DNA of 64,000 bases from Aequorivita viscosa (GTDB taxonomy: Bacteria; Bacteroidota; Bacteroidia; Flavobacteriales; Flavobacteriaceae). The notes beneath the pieces are model-generated. The model saw only the letters and a program-made list of their open reading frames with translations. It did no database searches and was not told the origin of the DNA. The DNA is taken from NCBI RefSeq assembly GCF_900106795.1, contig NZ_FNNS01000005.1, forward strand, positions 62,001 through 126,000. Reading direction: 5' to 3'. Made by a program: the position numbers and the translations under genes. Positions 54,021 to 64,000 of this stretch are shown in pieces. Numbering within the stretch: position 1 is the first letter of the stretch; the number at the start of each line of letters is the position of its first letter.

Positions 54021-54377
54021 ATGGCATTATCAAAGTACGAAAGAAGAGCTCGCCTGCGAATGAGAATAAGAAAAACTGTTGAGGGGACCGAAAGTCGCCC
54101 GCGTTTAGCTGTTTTCAGAAGCAATAAAGAAATATACGCTCAAATTATTGACGATGTAAACGGAAATACAATTACCGCTGCATCTTCAAGAGATAAAGAT
54201 ATTGACGCCTCAAATGTAAATAAAATTGAGGCTGCAAAAATGGTAGGGAAATTAATCGCAGAAAAAGCTGTAAAAGCTGGTGTTGAAACCATTGCTTTCG
54301 ACAGAGGCGGTTACCTATATCACGGAAGAGTAAAATCATTAGCTGAAGGTGCACGTGAAGGTGGCCTTAAATTCTAA
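54021..54377 (+). CDS. rplR: 50S ribosomal protein L18
   Basis: 5S rRNA-binding protein, 118 residues. [20 protein letters not shown] and [20 protein letters not shown] match the family; the end is [18 protein letters not shown]. Translation starts right after the TAAATC repeats. Confidence 0.97.
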   Translation: MALSKYERRARLRMRIRKTVEGTESRPRLAVFRSNKEIYAQIIDDVNGNTITAASSRDKDIDASNVNKIEAAKMVGKLIAEKAVKAGVETIAFDRGGYLYHGRVKSLAEGAREGGLKF

Positions 54378-54385
54378 GCAGTATT

Positions 54386-54910
54386 ATGTATCAAAATTAT
54401 AAAAACGTAGAATTAGTAAAACCAGGAGGACTTGATTTAAAAGACCGTTTGGTTGGTGTACAACGTGTAACTAAAGTTACCAAAGGTGGTAGAGCTTTTG
54501 GGTTTTCAGCTATTGTAGTTGTTGGTGACGAGAAAGGAGTGGTAGGGCAAGGCCTTGGTAAATCTAAGGATGTTGCTAGTGCTATAGCAAAAGCTATTGA
54601 GGACGCTAAGAAAAACTTGGTTCGAATTCCATTAAACGACGTAACACTTCCACACGAACAAAAAGGTAAGTATGCCGGGGCTCGTGTTAACCTTATACCT
54701 GCTGCACCTGGTACTGGTGTAATTGCTGGAGGGGCTGTAAGAGCGGTGTTGGAGTCTCTAGGAGTTCACGATGTATTGTCAAAATCACAAGGATCGTCTA
54801 ACCCACATAACGTGGTAAAGGCTACCTTTGATGCTCTTTTGCAAATGCGAAGCGCACAGACAATTGCCGATCAACGAGGAATTTCATTGAATAAAGTTTT
54901 CAACGGTTAA
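54386..54910 (+). CDS. rpsE: 30S ribosomal protein S5
   Basis: Fidelity protein at the mRNA channel, 174 residues. The N-terminal dsRNA-like domain has [20 protein letters not shown]; the C-terminal domain contains [20 protein letters not shown]. The spectinomycin-site loop is wild-type in appearance (VTKGGRAF). Confidence 0.98.
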   Translation: MYQNYKNVELVKPGGLDLKDRLVGVQRVTKVTKGGRAFGFSAIVVVGDEKGVVGQGLGKSKDVASAIAKAIEDAKKNLVRIPLNDVTLPHEQKGKYAGARVNLIPAAPGTGVIAGGAVRAVLESLGVHDVLSKSQGSSNPHNVVKATFDALLQMRSAQTIADQRGISLNKVFNG

Positions 54911-54922
54911 TAATAAATTGAG

Positions 54923-55102
54923 ATGGCAAAAATTAAAGTAACAAAGGTTAAAAGTGCAATTAATCGCCCCAAAAACCAAAAGCAAATTTTGGAAGCGTTG
55001 GGTCTTAGTAAAATTGGACAAACCGTAGAACACGATGATTCACCAAGCATTCTTGGTATGGTCAATAAAGTTAATCACTTGGTTTCTGTTGAAACCGTAT
55101 AA
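54923..55102 (+). CDS. rpmD: 50S ribosomal protein L30
   Basis: A 59-residue protein found by reading the gap between rpsE and rplO. It begins MAKIKVTKVKSAINRPKNQK and continues LEALGLSKIGQTVEHD, matching L30. ATG at 54923, TAA at 55100-55102. The spacing of 12 and 11 bases to its neighbours fits the operon. Confidence 0.95.
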   Translation: MAKIKVTKVKSAINRPKNQKQILEALGLSKIGQTVEHDDSPSILGMVNKVNHLVSVETV

Positions 55103-55113
55103 GGACACGAAAA

Positions 55114-55566
55114 ATGAATTTAAGTAACTTACAACCCGCCGCAGGATCGGCGAAAAACAAAGGCAAGCGAGTAGGTCGCGGACAAGGTTCCGGTAAAGGT
55201 GGTACTGCCACCCGAGGACACAAAGGTGCAAAATCACGCTCTGGATATTCCAAAAAACTTGGATTTGAAGGAGGACAAATGCCCCTTCAACGTCGTGTGC
55301 CTAAATTTGGTTTCACAAACATTAACCGTAAGGAGTATAAAGGTATAAACATTGACACGTTGCAACAACTAGTTGACGACGGAAAAATTAAAGATACCGT
55401 AGACTTTGAAACTATATTTGGTTTGGGTCTTGCCGGCAAGAATGAAATGGTTAAGATTTTAGGAAGAGGAGAACTAAAGGCAAAACTTAAAGTATCAGCA
55501 CACAAATTTACTGCGTCAGCTAAGAAAGCTATAGAAGCTGCTGGTGGGGAAGTAGTAACATTGTAA
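55114..55566 (+). CDS. rplO: 50S ribosomal protein L15
   Basis: Late assembly protein, 150 residues. MNLSNLQPAAGSAKNKGKRV, the Gly/Lys-rich GRGQGSGKGGTATRGHKGAK stretch and the end AKKAIEAAGGEVVTL are typical. secY follows after 11 bases. Confidence 0.97.
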   Translation: MNLSNLQPAAGSAKNKGKRVGRGQGSGKGGTATRGHKGAKSRSGYSKKLGFEGGQMPLQRRVPKFGFTNINRKEYKGINIDTLQQLVDDGKIKDTVDFETIFGLGLAGKNEMVKILGRGELKAKLKVSAHKFTASAKKAIEAAGGEVVTL

Positions 55567-55577
55567 TAAGGATAAGG

Positions 55578-56921
55578 ATGAAATTTATCGATACCTTAAA
55601 AAATGTTTGGAAAATAGAGGAGTTGCGTAATCGCATCTTACTTACCTTAGGAATGCTATTAGTGTACCGTTTTGGTGCGCAGGTAGTGCTTCCTGGGATT
55701 GATGCAGATATGCTAAAGCAATTTGCAGGTAATTTTGAAGGTGGTGGATTAGGTAGTTTATTAAACGCATTTACAGGAGGGGCTTTTGCCAATGCTTCTG
55801 TTTTTGCTTTGGGTATTATGCCATATATTTCTGCTTCTATTGTAGTACAGTTAATGCAAATTGCTGTACCGTACCTACAGAAATTACAGAAAGAAGGTGA
55901 AAGTGGACGTAAAAAAATCAATCAAATTACTCGTTGGTTAACAATTGGTATTTGTTTGGTTCAAGCACCAAGTTATCTTGCAGGGCTTCCAGCAATGGGA
56001 GTACCAGCTGAAGCTTTCGTAATGGGTCAAAGTGTAATGTTCTATGTTTCTTCGGTTATTATATTAGTTACAGGAACTATCTTTGCAATGTGGTTAGGAG
56101 AAAAAATCACGGATAAAGGTATCGGAAACGGAATATCCATCCTAATTATGGTGGGGATTATCGCAAGGCTGCCTCAATCATTCGCTCAGGAATTTGTTTC
56201 TAGAGTAAGTGATTCAAACGGTGGCTTAATTATGGTGCTTATTGAATTGGCAATATGGTTTATTATTATTTTACTATCAGTTATGTTAGTAATGGCTGTT
56301 CGTAAAATACCAGTTCAATACGCTAGAAGAACCGCTAGTGGTGGTTATGAAAAAAATATCTTTGGTGCACGTCAATTTATTCCTTTAAAGCTGAACGCTT
56401 CTGGGGTAATGCCAATTATCTTTGCTCAAGCAATTATGTTTGTGCCTTCTGCTGTAGCAAGTCTTTCAGAAAGCGATTTCGCCCAAGGAGTACAAGCTAC
56501 ATTTAGTGATATTTTTGGACTTTGGTATAACGTAGTATTTGCATTGTTGATTATTATATTCACATATTTCTATACTGCAATCACAGTACCTACCAATAAA
56601 ATGGCAGACGATCTTAAGCGTAGTGGCGGATTTATTCCGGGAATTAAACCGGGAAGCCAAACAGGGGAATATCTAGACAAAATTATGTCTCAGATAACGC
56701 TTCCAGGGTCTATATTCTTAGCCTTAATTGCTATATTTCCTGCCTTTGTGGTAAAATTGATGGACGTTCAACAGGGATGGGCATTATTTTACGGTGGTAC
56801 ATCACTACTTATTATGGTAGGTGTTGCTATTGACACAATGCAGCAAGTAAACTCCTATTTGTTAAATCGTCATTATGATGGTTTAATGAAGAGTGGTAAG
56901 AATAGAAAAGCTGTAGCATAA
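55578..56921 (+). CDS. secY: Preprotein translocase subunit SecY
   Basis: Protein-conducting channel, 447 residues, with ten membrane helices. The plug and pore region has LNAFTGGAFANASVFALGIM and YISASIVVQLMQIAVPYL. RRTASGGYEKNIFGARQFIP and LKLNASGVMPIIFAQAIMF are family signatures. Unlike many bacteria, no map or adk lies between secY and infA; the gap of 99 bases shows only AT-rich sequence. Confidence 0.97.
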   Translation: MKFIDTLKNVWKIEELRNRILLTLGMLLVYRFGAQVVLPGIDADMLKQFAGNFEGGGLGSLLNAFTGGAFANASVFALGIMPYISASIVVQLMQIAVPYLQKLQKEGESGRKKINQITRWLTIGICLVQAPSYLAGLPAMGVPAEAFVMGQSVMFYVSSVIILVTGTIFAMWLGEKITDKGIGNGISILIMVGIIARLPQSFAQEFVSRVSDSNGGLIMVLIELAIWFIIILLSVMLVMAVRKIPVQYARRTASGGYEKNIFGARQFIPLKLNASGVMPIIFAQAIMFVPSAVASLSESDFAQGVQATFSDIFGLWYNVVFALLIIIFTYFYTAITVPTNKMADDLKRSGGFIPGIKPGSQTGEYLDKIMSQITLPGSIFLALIAIFPAFVVKLMDVQQGWALFYGGTSLLIMVGVAIDTMQQVNSYLLNRHYDGLMKSGKNRKAVA

Positions 56922-57020
56922 ATTAAGCAAAAGTGTTTATTGACTTTAGGTAAGATTTGCTTATATTAAAGTTGATAACAAACGCAAATAGAAATAAACT
57001 TTTAAAGTTAAATACTAAAA

Positions 57021-57236
57021 ATGGCTAAACAGAACGCAATTGAACAAGATGGGAGCATCGTTGAAGCACTTTCAAATGCAATGTTCCGTGTGGAATTGGA
57101 AAACGGTCACGTGGTGACTGCGCACATATCTGGTAAGATGCGTATGCACTATATAAAATTGTTGCCGGGCGATAAGGTAAAGCTCGAAATGAGTCCGTAC
57201 GACTTAACCAAGGCAAGAATTACCTATAGATACTAA
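57021..57236 (+). CDS. infA: Translation initiation factor IF-1
   Basis: 71-residue S1-fold factor that blocks the A site during initiation. [20 protein letters not shown] and [20 protein letters not shown] match the family. The 92-base gap to rpmJ contains AACGGACCTTGCGGTT, a small hairpin with ACGG and CGGT. Confidence 0.97.
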   Translation: MAKQNAIEQDGSIVEALSNAMFRVELENGHVVTAHISGKMRMHYIKLLPGDKVKLEMSPYDLTKARITYRY

Positions 57237-57328
57237 CACAACGGACCTTGCGGTTCATTAACAAAAAACAAAAGGGAATTGGAACCTATATTTCTAATCC
57301 CTTCTTTTGACAATTAAAAATTAGAGAG

Positions 57329-57445
57329 ATGAAAGTAAGAGCATCCGTAAAAAAGAGAAGTGCCGACTGCAAAATTGTTCGCAGAAAAGGCAGATTATAT
57401 GTAATTAACAAAAAGAACCCAAAGTTCAAACAAAGACAAGGATAA
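57329..57445 (+). CDS. rpmJ: 50S ribosomal protein L36 (zinc-free form)
   Basis: A 38-residue protein found by reading the gap between infA and rps[21 protein letters not shown]..., ending NPKFKQRQG. Zinc-binding L36 has three Cys and one His; here only one Cys (residue 14) remains and the others are Ser, Asn and Phe/Lys, so it cannot hold zinc in the usual way. rpsM starts 3 bases later. Confidence 0.95.
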   Translation: MKVRASVKKRSADCKIVRRKGRLYVINKKNPKFKQRQG

Positions 57446-57448
57446 GTT

Positions 57449-57823
57449 ATGGCAAGAATCGCAGGTGTAGATATCCCGAAGCACAAAAGGGGTGTAATCG
57501 CGTTAACGTATATCTTCGGAATCGGTAGAAGCCGTGCCCAAGATATTCTGAAAAAAGCCGAAGTTGACGAAGACAAAAAAGTAAACGAATGGAATGATGA
57601 TGAAATCAGTGCCATTCGTGAAGCGGTAGGGTCTTTCAAAATTGAAGGTGAATTACGTAGTGAAGTTCAATTAAGCATCAAACGCTTAATGGATATTGGT
57701 TGTTACAGAGGTATTCGACACAGATCGGGTCTTCCATTGAGAGGACAACGTACAAAGAATAACTCTCGTACTAGAAAAGGAAGACGTAAAACAGTCGCTA
57801 ACAAGAAAAAAGTGACTAAATAA
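57449..57823 (+). CDS. rpsM: 30S ribosomal protein S13
   Basis: Head protein bridging to the 50S and P-site tRNA, 124 residues. [20 protein letters not shown], the [20 protein letters not shown] signature and the basic [18 protein letters not shown] tail are present. Confidence 0.98.
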   Translation: MARIAGVDIPKHKRGVIALTYIFGIGRSRAQDILKKAEVDEDKKVNEWNDDEISAIREAVGSFKIEGELRSEVQLSIKRLMDIGCYRGIRHRSGLPLRGQRTKNNSRTRKGRRKTVANKKKVTK

Positions 57824-57834
57824 AACCTAAGGTA

Positions 57835-58236
57835 ATGGCAAAGACAAGTCAAAAAACTACAAAATCAGTTAAAAAACGTAAGGTTAATGTTGAATCAGTT
57901 GGCGAAGCACATATTACAGCTTCTTTCAACAACATTATCGTATCGTTGACAAATAAGAACGGAGATGTTATCTCTTGGTCTTCGGCCGGTAAAATGGGCT
58001 TCCGTGGATCTAAGAAAAACACTCCTTATGCAGCTCAATTGGCATCAGAAGAATGTGCTAAAGTTGCTCACGATGCAGGATTGCGCAAAGTAAAGGTATA
58101 TGTTAAAGGTCCAGGTAACGGTAGAGAATCTGCCATTCGATCTATCCACAATTCGGGTATCGAAGTTACCGAAATCATCGACGTAACCCCAATGCCGCAT
58201 AACGGCTGTCGTCCTCCAAAAAGACGAAGAGTTTAA
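57835..58236 (+). CDS. rpsK: 30S ribosomal protein S11
   Basis: 30S platform protein, 133 residues. It contains [38 protein letters not shown] and the end [16 protein letters not shown] long repeat-filled gap follows before rpsD. Confidence 0.98.
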   Translation: MAKTSQKTTKSVKKRKVNVESVGEAHITASFNNIIVSLTNKNGDVISWSSAGKMGFRGSKKNTPYAAQLASEECAKVAHDAGLRKVKVYVKGPGNGRESAIRSIHNSGIEVTEIIDVTPMPHNGCRPPKRRRV

Positions 58237-58240
58237 CCAA

Positions 58241-58300
58241 GTACGATTTTTAGATGTACGATTTAAGATTGCAAAATCTAAAATCGTACATCGTAAATCA
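58241..58300. repeat. AATCGTACATCG palindrome between rpsK and rpsD
   Basis: Left arm TACGATTTTTAGATGTACGATTTAAGATT and its inverted right arm AATCTAAAATCGTACATCGTAAATC, centred on GCAA near 58273. It shares the GATTTACGAT / ATCGTAAATC core with the flanks of the dcw cassette. Further on, ACCTTAATTTAG and ACCTTAAATTAG (58356 and 58380) form a short direct repeat before rpsD. Confidence 0.65.
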
Positions 58301-58394
58301 AAAATTTATTAATAAGTATCAACTGAAGATCTATAAAAACTAGAGGATAGCATAAGACCTTAATTTAGTTTCTCTTCAAAACCTTAAATTAGAA

Positions 58395-59000
58395 ATGGCA
58401 AGATATACTGGTCCAAAAACTAAAATCGCTCGTAAATTCGGCGAAGCAATCTTCGGAGACGACAAATCTTTCGAAAAAAGAAATTACCCTCCAGGACAAC
58501 ACGGTAACACCCGTCGTCGTGGAAAGAAATCTGAGTACGCAATTCAACTTGCTGAAAAGCAAAAAACAAAATATACTTACGGTATTTTAGAGCGTCAGTT
58601 CAGAAACATGTTTAAGAAAGCAAACGCTGCTCCTGGAATTACAGGTCAAGTATTGCTTCAAATGTGTGAATCACGCTTAGACAACGTGGTGTATAGAATG
58701 GGGATTTCTCCAACTCGTTCTGGTGCTAGACAATTGGTTTCACACTGTCATATTACCGTAAATGGTAATAAAGTAAACATTCCTTCTTATCAGTTAAAAG
58801 CTGGTGACGTTGTGGGTGTAAGAGAAAAATCAAAGTCTCTTGTAGCAATTAACGACTCATTGGCTAATGCCAATCGCGTTTACGAATGGATTACCTGGAA
58901 TGGCGAGAAAAAGGAAGGGACTTTTGTTTCTGTTCCTGAGCGTATCCAGATTCCAGAAAACATCAACGAACAATTGATCGTTGAATTATATTCTAAATAA
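58395..59000 (+). CDS. rpsD: 30S ribosomal protein S4 (zinc-free form)
   Basis: Primary 16S rRNA binder and NusA-like factor, 201 residues. [20 protein letters not shown]: the zinc-type C-x12-C-type knot of some S4 proteins is absent. The [20 protein letters not shown] segment and the S4 RNA-binding domain ([20 protein letters not shown]) are typical. It follows a 158-base gap with repeats. Confidence 0.98.
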   Translation: MARYTGPKTKIARKFGEAIFGDDKSFEKRNYPPGQHGNTRRRGKKSEYAIQLAEKQKTKYTYGILERQFRNMFKKANAAPGITGQVLLQMCESRLDNVVYRMGISPTRSGARQLVSHCHITVNGNKVNIPSYQLKAGDVVGVREKSKSLVAINDSLANANRVYEWITWNGEKKEGTFVSVPERIQIPENINEQLIVELYSK

Positions 59001-59021
59001 TAAAAACACAGAAAGTCAATT

Positions 59022-60014
59022 ATGGCAATATTTAGTTTTCAGAAGCCTGATAAAGTTATAATGGTAACTTCAACCGATTTCGAAGGAAAGTTTGAATTCC
59101 GTCCTTTGGAACCTGGTTATGGACTTACTATTGGTAACGCATTAAGACGCGTACTGCTTTCCTCATTGGAAGGATTCGCCATTACTTCGGTTCGAATCGA
59201 AAGTGTGGATCACGAATTTTCTACAATCGCAGGAGTAGTAGAAGATGTTACCGAAATTATATTGAACCTAAAGCAAGTTCGTTTCAAAAGACAGATTGAT
59301 GAAGTAGATAACGAAACAGTTACTATTTCTATTTCAGGAAAAGAACAGCTGAAAGCTGGAGATTTCCAGAAATTCATTTCAGGATTCCAAGTATTGAACC
59401 CAGATTTGGTTATCTGTAATATGGACCCTAAAGTGAACCTTAACTTCGAAATTACTATCGAAAAAGGTCGCGGATATGTTCCTGCTGAAGAAAACAAGAA
59501 AGCAAATGCACCTCTTGGAACTATCTTTATGGACTCAATATATACGCCAATCAAAAACGTGAAGTACAGTATTGAGAACTTCCGTGTTGAACAGAAAACC
59601 GATTATGAAAAATTAGTTTTCGAAATTCAATCTGATGGTTCTATTCATCCTAAAGATGCTTTAACTGAAGCAGCGAAAACCTTAATTCACCACTTTATGT
59701 TGTTCAGCGATGAGCGAATAACTTTAGAAGCTGATGAAATTGCACAAACTGAAACGTATGACGAGGAATCACTTCACATGCGTCAGTTATTGAAAACAAA
59801 ATTAGTAGATATGGATCTTTCGGTTCGTGCGCTAAACTGTTTAAAAGCTGCAGAGGTTGATACCTTGGGTGACCTTGTATCTTACAACAAAAACGACTTG
59901 ATGAAATTCAGAAACTTTGGTAAAAAATCACTTACAGAGCTTGAAGAGCTAGTAAGCGTTAAAGGCCTTGACTTCGGGATGGATCTTGCAAAGTATAAAT
60001 TAGATAAAGACTAG
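59022..60014 (+). CDS. rpoA: RNA polymerase subunit alpha
   Basis: 330 residues. The N-terminal assembly domain includes [20 protein letters not shown]; the C-terminal domain (~255-325) holds [20 protein letters not shown] and [17 protein letters not shown], able to bind UP elements and activators. It lies between rpsD and rplQ, the standard position in the alpha operon. Confidence 0.98.
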   Translation: MAIFSFQKPDKVIMVTSTDFEGKFEFRPLEPGYGLTIGNALRRVLLSSLEGFAITSVRIESVDHEFSTIAGVVEDVTEIILNLKQVRFKRQIDEVDNETVTISISGKEQLKAGDFQKFISGFQVLNPDLVICNMDPKVNLNFEITIEKGRGYVPAEENKKANAPLGTIFMDSIYTPIKNVKYSIENFRVEQKTDYEKLVFEIQSDGSIHPKDALTEAAKTLIHHFMLFSDERITLEADEIAQTETYDEESLHMRQLLKTKLVDMDLSVRALNCLKAAEVDTLGDLVSYNKNDLMKFRNFGKKSLTELEELVSVKGLDFGMDLAKYKLDKD

Positions 60015-60083
60015 AGGATTTTAGATTTTGGATTTACGATTTTAAATTTCTGAAATCGTAAATCTGAAATCGTAATTCTGAAA
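60015..60083. repeat. GATTTACGATTTT palindrome between rpoA and rplQ
   Basis: GGATTTACGATTTT on the left is mirrored by AAATCGTAAATCTGAAATCG on the right, around TAAATTTCTG. It starts directly after the rpoA stop. Same repeat family as at 58241-58300 and the dcw cassette flanks. Confidence 0.65.
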
Positions 60084-60155
60084 TTAATTTAACCCATCAT
60101 ATTTTGCTCTCGGCCGCAGCCGATTTGGTAGCAAGATGATGAAATCAAAAATGTC

Positions 60156-60647
60156 ATGAGACACGGAAAAAAAAACAATCACTTAGGAAGAAAAACAGCC
60201 CATAGACACTCAATGTTAGCTAATATGGCGAGTTCTTTAATTGAGCATAAAAGAATCAACACCACTGTTGCAAAGGCAAAAGCCTTAAAGCAATTTGTTG
60301 AGCCATTAATAACTAAGTCTAAAGGAGACACTACCCAAAATCGTCGTTTAGTTATGGCTAAACTACGTCAGAAAGATGCCGTAGTAGAGCTTTTTAGAAC
60401 AGTAGCGCCAAAAGTTGGTGACCGTCCTGGAGGTTATACTCGTATTATTAAGTTGGGTAATAGACTAGGTGATAACGCTGATATGGCTATGATAGAACTT
60501 GTAGATTTTAACGAAATTTACAACGCTGGAAAAGCTACCAAGAAGAAATCTACTCGTAGAGGCCGTCGTGGAAGTGGTGCAGGAAGTGAAGCAGCAAAAG
60601 CGGCTCCTGCAGCAAGCACTAAAGAGGCAAATAAAGAAGAAGAATAA
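60156..60647 (+). CDS. rplQ: 50S ribosomal protein L17
   Basis: 163 residues; the core (~1-120) has [40 protein letters not shown] and the [14 protein letters not shown] strand. A ~40-residue low-complexity tail rich in Lys, Gly, Ala and Ser ([19 protein letters not shown]) follows, longer than in E. coli. End of the ribosomal run. Confidence 0.96.
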   Translation: MRHGKKNNHLGRKTAHRHSMLANMASSLIEHKRINTTVAKAKALKQFVEPLITKSKGDTTQNRRLVMAKLRQKDAVVELFRTVAPKVGDRPGGYTRIIKLGNRLGDNADMAMIELVDFNEIYNAGKATKKKSTRRGRRGSGAGSEAAKAAPAASTKEANKEEE

Positions 60648-60672
60648 ATGAAATTAGTTTCATTATGTTACA

Positions 60673-60705
60673 AAGGGATAAGCGTTTTCGTTTATCCCTT
60701 TTTTT
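60673..60705 (+). terminator. Terminator after rplQ
   Basis: Stem AAGGGATAA (60673-60681) / TTATCCCTT (60692-60700) with a T-run. It ends the ribosomal transcript. Confidence 0.85.
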
Positions 60706-60709
60706 ATAC

Positions 60710-60717
60710 TATTTTTG
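60710..60717 (+). promoter_or_regulatory. Probable carA promoter -7 element
   Basis: TATTTTTG is an exact TAnnTTTG match 104 bases before the carA ATG, directly after the rplQ terminator. No convincing -33 TTG is seen. Confidence 0.4.
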
Positions 60718-60821
60718 CAAATAATTTTGAAATACTGGATGCTTGGTGATGGATGTTTTTAACCTGAAACTTGATACCAGCCTGTTCGTCAAAAGGCAGG
60801 AAATCTGAAACCCTTCAAATA

Positions 60822-61943
60822 ATGAAATACGAAACACGTAAAAAAGCATTTATCCTATTGGCAGATGGCACCATTTTTTATGGAAAAGCTGTTGGCAACA
60901 AAGAAGGTTCGGCCTTTGGAGAAGTTTGTTTTAACACCGGAATGACCGGGTACGAAGAGATTTTTACAGATCCTTCATACCACGGACAAATTATGGTTGC
61001 AACTTCGGCTCACATTGGAAATTATGGAATTAGTCACGAAGAAATTGAATCTGAAGGAATAAAAATTTCTGGTTTAGTAGTTCGAAATTTCAGCTACCAT
61101 TATTCTCGCCCTGCAGCAGATGGTTCCTTAGAAGAATTCTTAGATAAGAATAATTTATTAGCTATTAGCGATGTAGATACAAGAGCTCTGGTAATTTACA
61201 TTCGCGAAAACGGAGCTATGAACGCTGTTATTTCTACCGAGGTCGATAACATTCAAGAACTAAAAAAACAATTAGCAGATTTCCCTAAAATGGACGGTCT
61301 TGAACTGGCTTCCAAAGTGTCGACCACAGAACCCTATTTCTATGGAAATGAAAATGCAAAATATAAAATCTCTGCCCTTGATTTGGGTATAAAGAAGAAT
61401 ATACTTCGTCGTCTTGCCGAGCGCGATTGCTACGTTAAGGTTTTTCCTTATAATTCAAGTTTTTCAGACTTAAAATCGTTTAATCCAGACGGTTATTTTA
61501 TTTCAAACGGACCTGGAGACCCACAACCTTTAAAAGGGGCGATCGAAGTTGTTAAAACTATTTTAAATAAAGAGTTACCAATGTTTGGAATTTGCTTGGG
61601 TCACCAAATGTTGGCTTTAGCAAATGGTATTTCTACTTATAAAATGCACAACGGACATCGCGGAATTAACCACCCTGTAATGAATTTATTGACCGGAAAA
61701 GGTGAAATCACATCTCAAAATCACGGTTTTGCTATCAATAGAGAAGAGGCTGAAGCCAATCCAGATATTGAAATAACACATATCCATTTAAATGACAATA
61801 CTGCGGCGGGTATTCGAATGAAAAACAAACCTGCTTTCTCAGTTCAGTATCACCCTGAAGCTAGTCCAGGACCGCACGATGCGTCCTATTTATTCGACCA
61901 GTTCATAGATAATATTGAAAAATATAAAACACAAACTGTATAA
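60822..61943 (+). CDS. carA: Carbamoyl-phosphate synthase small subunit
   Basis: Glutaminase subunit supplying ammonia to CarB for arginine and pyrimidine synthesis; 373 residues from the ATG at 60822. The N-terminal domain includes GEVCFNTGMTGYEEIFTDPS. The class I glutamine amidotransferase triad is complete: C258 in GICLGHQ, H344 and E346 in QYHPEASPGPHD. An upstream ATG adding 17 residues was rejected. carB is not in the window; the gene sits alone between rplQ and eno. Confidence 0.96.
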   Translation: MKYETRKKAFILLADGTIFYGKAVGNKEGSAFGEVCFNTGMTGYEEIFTDPSYHGQIMVATSAHIGNYGISHEEIESEGIKISGLVVRNFSYHYSRPAADGSLEEFLDKNNLLAISDVDTRALVIYIRENGAMNAVISTEVDNIQELKKQLADFPKMDGLELASKVSTTEPYFYGNENAKYKISALDLGIKKNILRRLAERDCYVKVFPYNSSFSDLKSFNPDGYFISNGPGDPQPLKGAIEVVKTILNKELPMFGICLGHQMLALANGISTYKMHNGHRGINHPVMNLLTGKGEITSQNHGFAINREEAEANPDIEITHIHLNDNTAAGIRMKNKPAFSVQYHPEASPGPHDASYLFDQFIDNIEKYKTQTV

Positions 61944-61952
61944 TATTTCTTG

Positions 61953-61985
61953 ACCCCAAAGGTTTTCAAAATCTTTGGGGTTTTT
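61953..61985 (+). terminator. Terminator after carA
   Basis: Stem ACCCCAAAG (61953-61961) / CTTTGGGGT (61973-61981) with a short T-run, before eno. Confidence 0.85.
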
Positions 61986-61997
61986 AACTAACTATAA

Positions 61998-63302
<1,305 letters not shown>

Positions 63303-63478
63303 TTTTTAAGTGAATTTGAAGACCTTATATTTCCTAAGAAATCCCAGGTTTTTAATTAGAATTTACCAACAATAGATTTAAGTATTTTTTAACCTAAGAT
63401 ACTCCCAAAACGTTAAAATAATCGCTCGTTATTTTGTAATTTAGCGATTCTGAATAATACAAAAACAAATTATAATAT

Positions 63479-64000
63479 ATGGCTAAGATAGCGACCCTCG
63501 AATTGGACGGTAAAAAGTATGAACTCCCTGTTGTGGAAGGTACCGAGAATGAATTAGGTATTGATATAAAGAATTTGCGTCTTGATACCAAAGGCGTAGT
63601 GACTTTAGATCCTGGATATAAAAATACAGGTGCTTGTGAGAGTGCAATTACATTCCTAAATGGCGAAAAGGGCGTGCTTCGTTATAGAGGATATTCCATC
63701 GAAGAATTAGCCGAAAAAGCCAACTTTCTTGAAGTTTGTTATTTATTGATTTTTGGCGAATTGCCAACTACCGACCAAATCAAGAAATTTCATAATGACA
63801 TAAGAGCTCAATCTCAGGTTGATGAGGATGTTAAAAAGATTTTAGATGGGTTTCCAAAGTCTGCACATCCAATGGGAGTTTTATCTTCCCTTACATCTGC
63901 CTTGGTAGCTTTCAATCCTTCGTCGGTCAATGTTGATAGTGAGGAAGATATGTACAAAGCCATTGTGAAAATTCTAGCTAAGTTTCCAGTTTTGGCCGCT
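63479..64000 (+). CDS. gltA: Citrate synthase (3'-truncated by window)
   Basis: First enzyme of the citric acid cycle. 174 codons are visible; the frame runs off the window. It begins MAKIATLELDGKKYELPVVE and has the type II N-terminal domain absent from short enzymes. LDPGYKNTGACESAITFLNG, RYRGYSIEELAEKANFLEV and the helix PMGVLSSLTSALVAFNP match hexameric, NADH-sensitive citrate synthases. The active-site His and Asp lie beyond the window. It follows eno after 176 bases with only a weak -7-like TAATTTAG. Confidence 0.95.
   Translation, partial: MAKIATLELDGKKYELPVVEGTENELGIDIKNLRLDTKGVVTLDPGYKNTGACESAITFLNGEKGVLRYRGYSIEELAEKANFLEVCYLLIFGELPTTDQIKKFHNDIRAQSQVDEDVKKILDGFPKSAHPMGVLSSLTSALVAFNPSSVNVDSEEDMYKAIVKILAKFPVLAA

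Noticed and set aside
60771-60821. Longer carA start
   Set aside because: The 17 extra residues (MIPACSSKGRKSETLQI) are unlike CarA; MKYETRKKAFILLADGT is the usual start.

Overview
This is a compact, AT-rich bacterial chromosome segment from a member of the Bacteroidota, most likely a marine-type Flavobacteriaceae. The evidence is the gliding genes gldB-gldC, a type IX secretion C-terminal sorting domain, a SusC/SusD pair, promoters of the TTG-N17-23-TAnnTTTG type, scarce Shine-Dalgarno sequences, and the gene orders mraZ-to-ftsZ and rplQ-carA-eno-gltA. I cannot name the genus from the sequence alone.

Layout. 1-10.3 kb: the 3' end of rlmN, a secreted T9SS cargo protein, a polyprenyl diphosphate synthase, an ECF sigma / membrane partner / outer-membrane barrel operon, a 494-bp gap with a 168-bp palindromic element, dnaG, nadE and gldB-gldC. 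10.3-11.7 kb: the GTPase engB and an alpha/beta hydrolase on the minus strand. 11.8-28.1 kb: the division and cell wall (dcw) cluster mraZ-rsmH-ftsL-ftsI-murE-mraY-[four-helix-bundle cassette]-murD-ftsW-murG-murC-ftsQ-ftsA-ftsZ, with many overlapping or tightly spaced genes. It begins with a 10-bp-periodic GTGG operator expected to bind MraZ and ends at a strong terminator. 28.3-35.6 kb: housekeeping genes (yqeY-like, tRNA-Arg(TCG), radC, a degenerate polysaccharide-deacetylase-like gene, a YjjG-like HAD phosphatase, a secreted unknown, rarA, a rhomboid protease, rlmB). 35.7-42.7 kb: a minus-strand SusC-SusD-lipoprotein operon and an Omp85-type barrel gene. 43.0-60.6 kb: the str, S10, spc and alpha ribosomal regions, rpsL to rplQ, with secY, infA and rpoA. 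60.8 kb to the end: carA, eno and the 5' part of the citrate synthase gene.

Most of the window is core genome. The unusual material sits between genes. It includes a four-helix-bundle (23S IVP-like) gene flanked by inverted AATCGTAAATC-type repeats, which splits mraY from murD and supplies the first ~15 codons of murD. Related palindromes lie inside the ribosomal operon, together with a three-hairpin unit at the rpsJ/rplC junction and a 168-bp MITE-like palindrome upstream of dnaG. Other points of interest are a DnaG primase whose four zinc ligands are all replaced, together with zinc-free forms of S4, S14 and L36, a deacetylase-like protein that lacks its metal and catalytic motifs, and two probably leaderless mRNAs.
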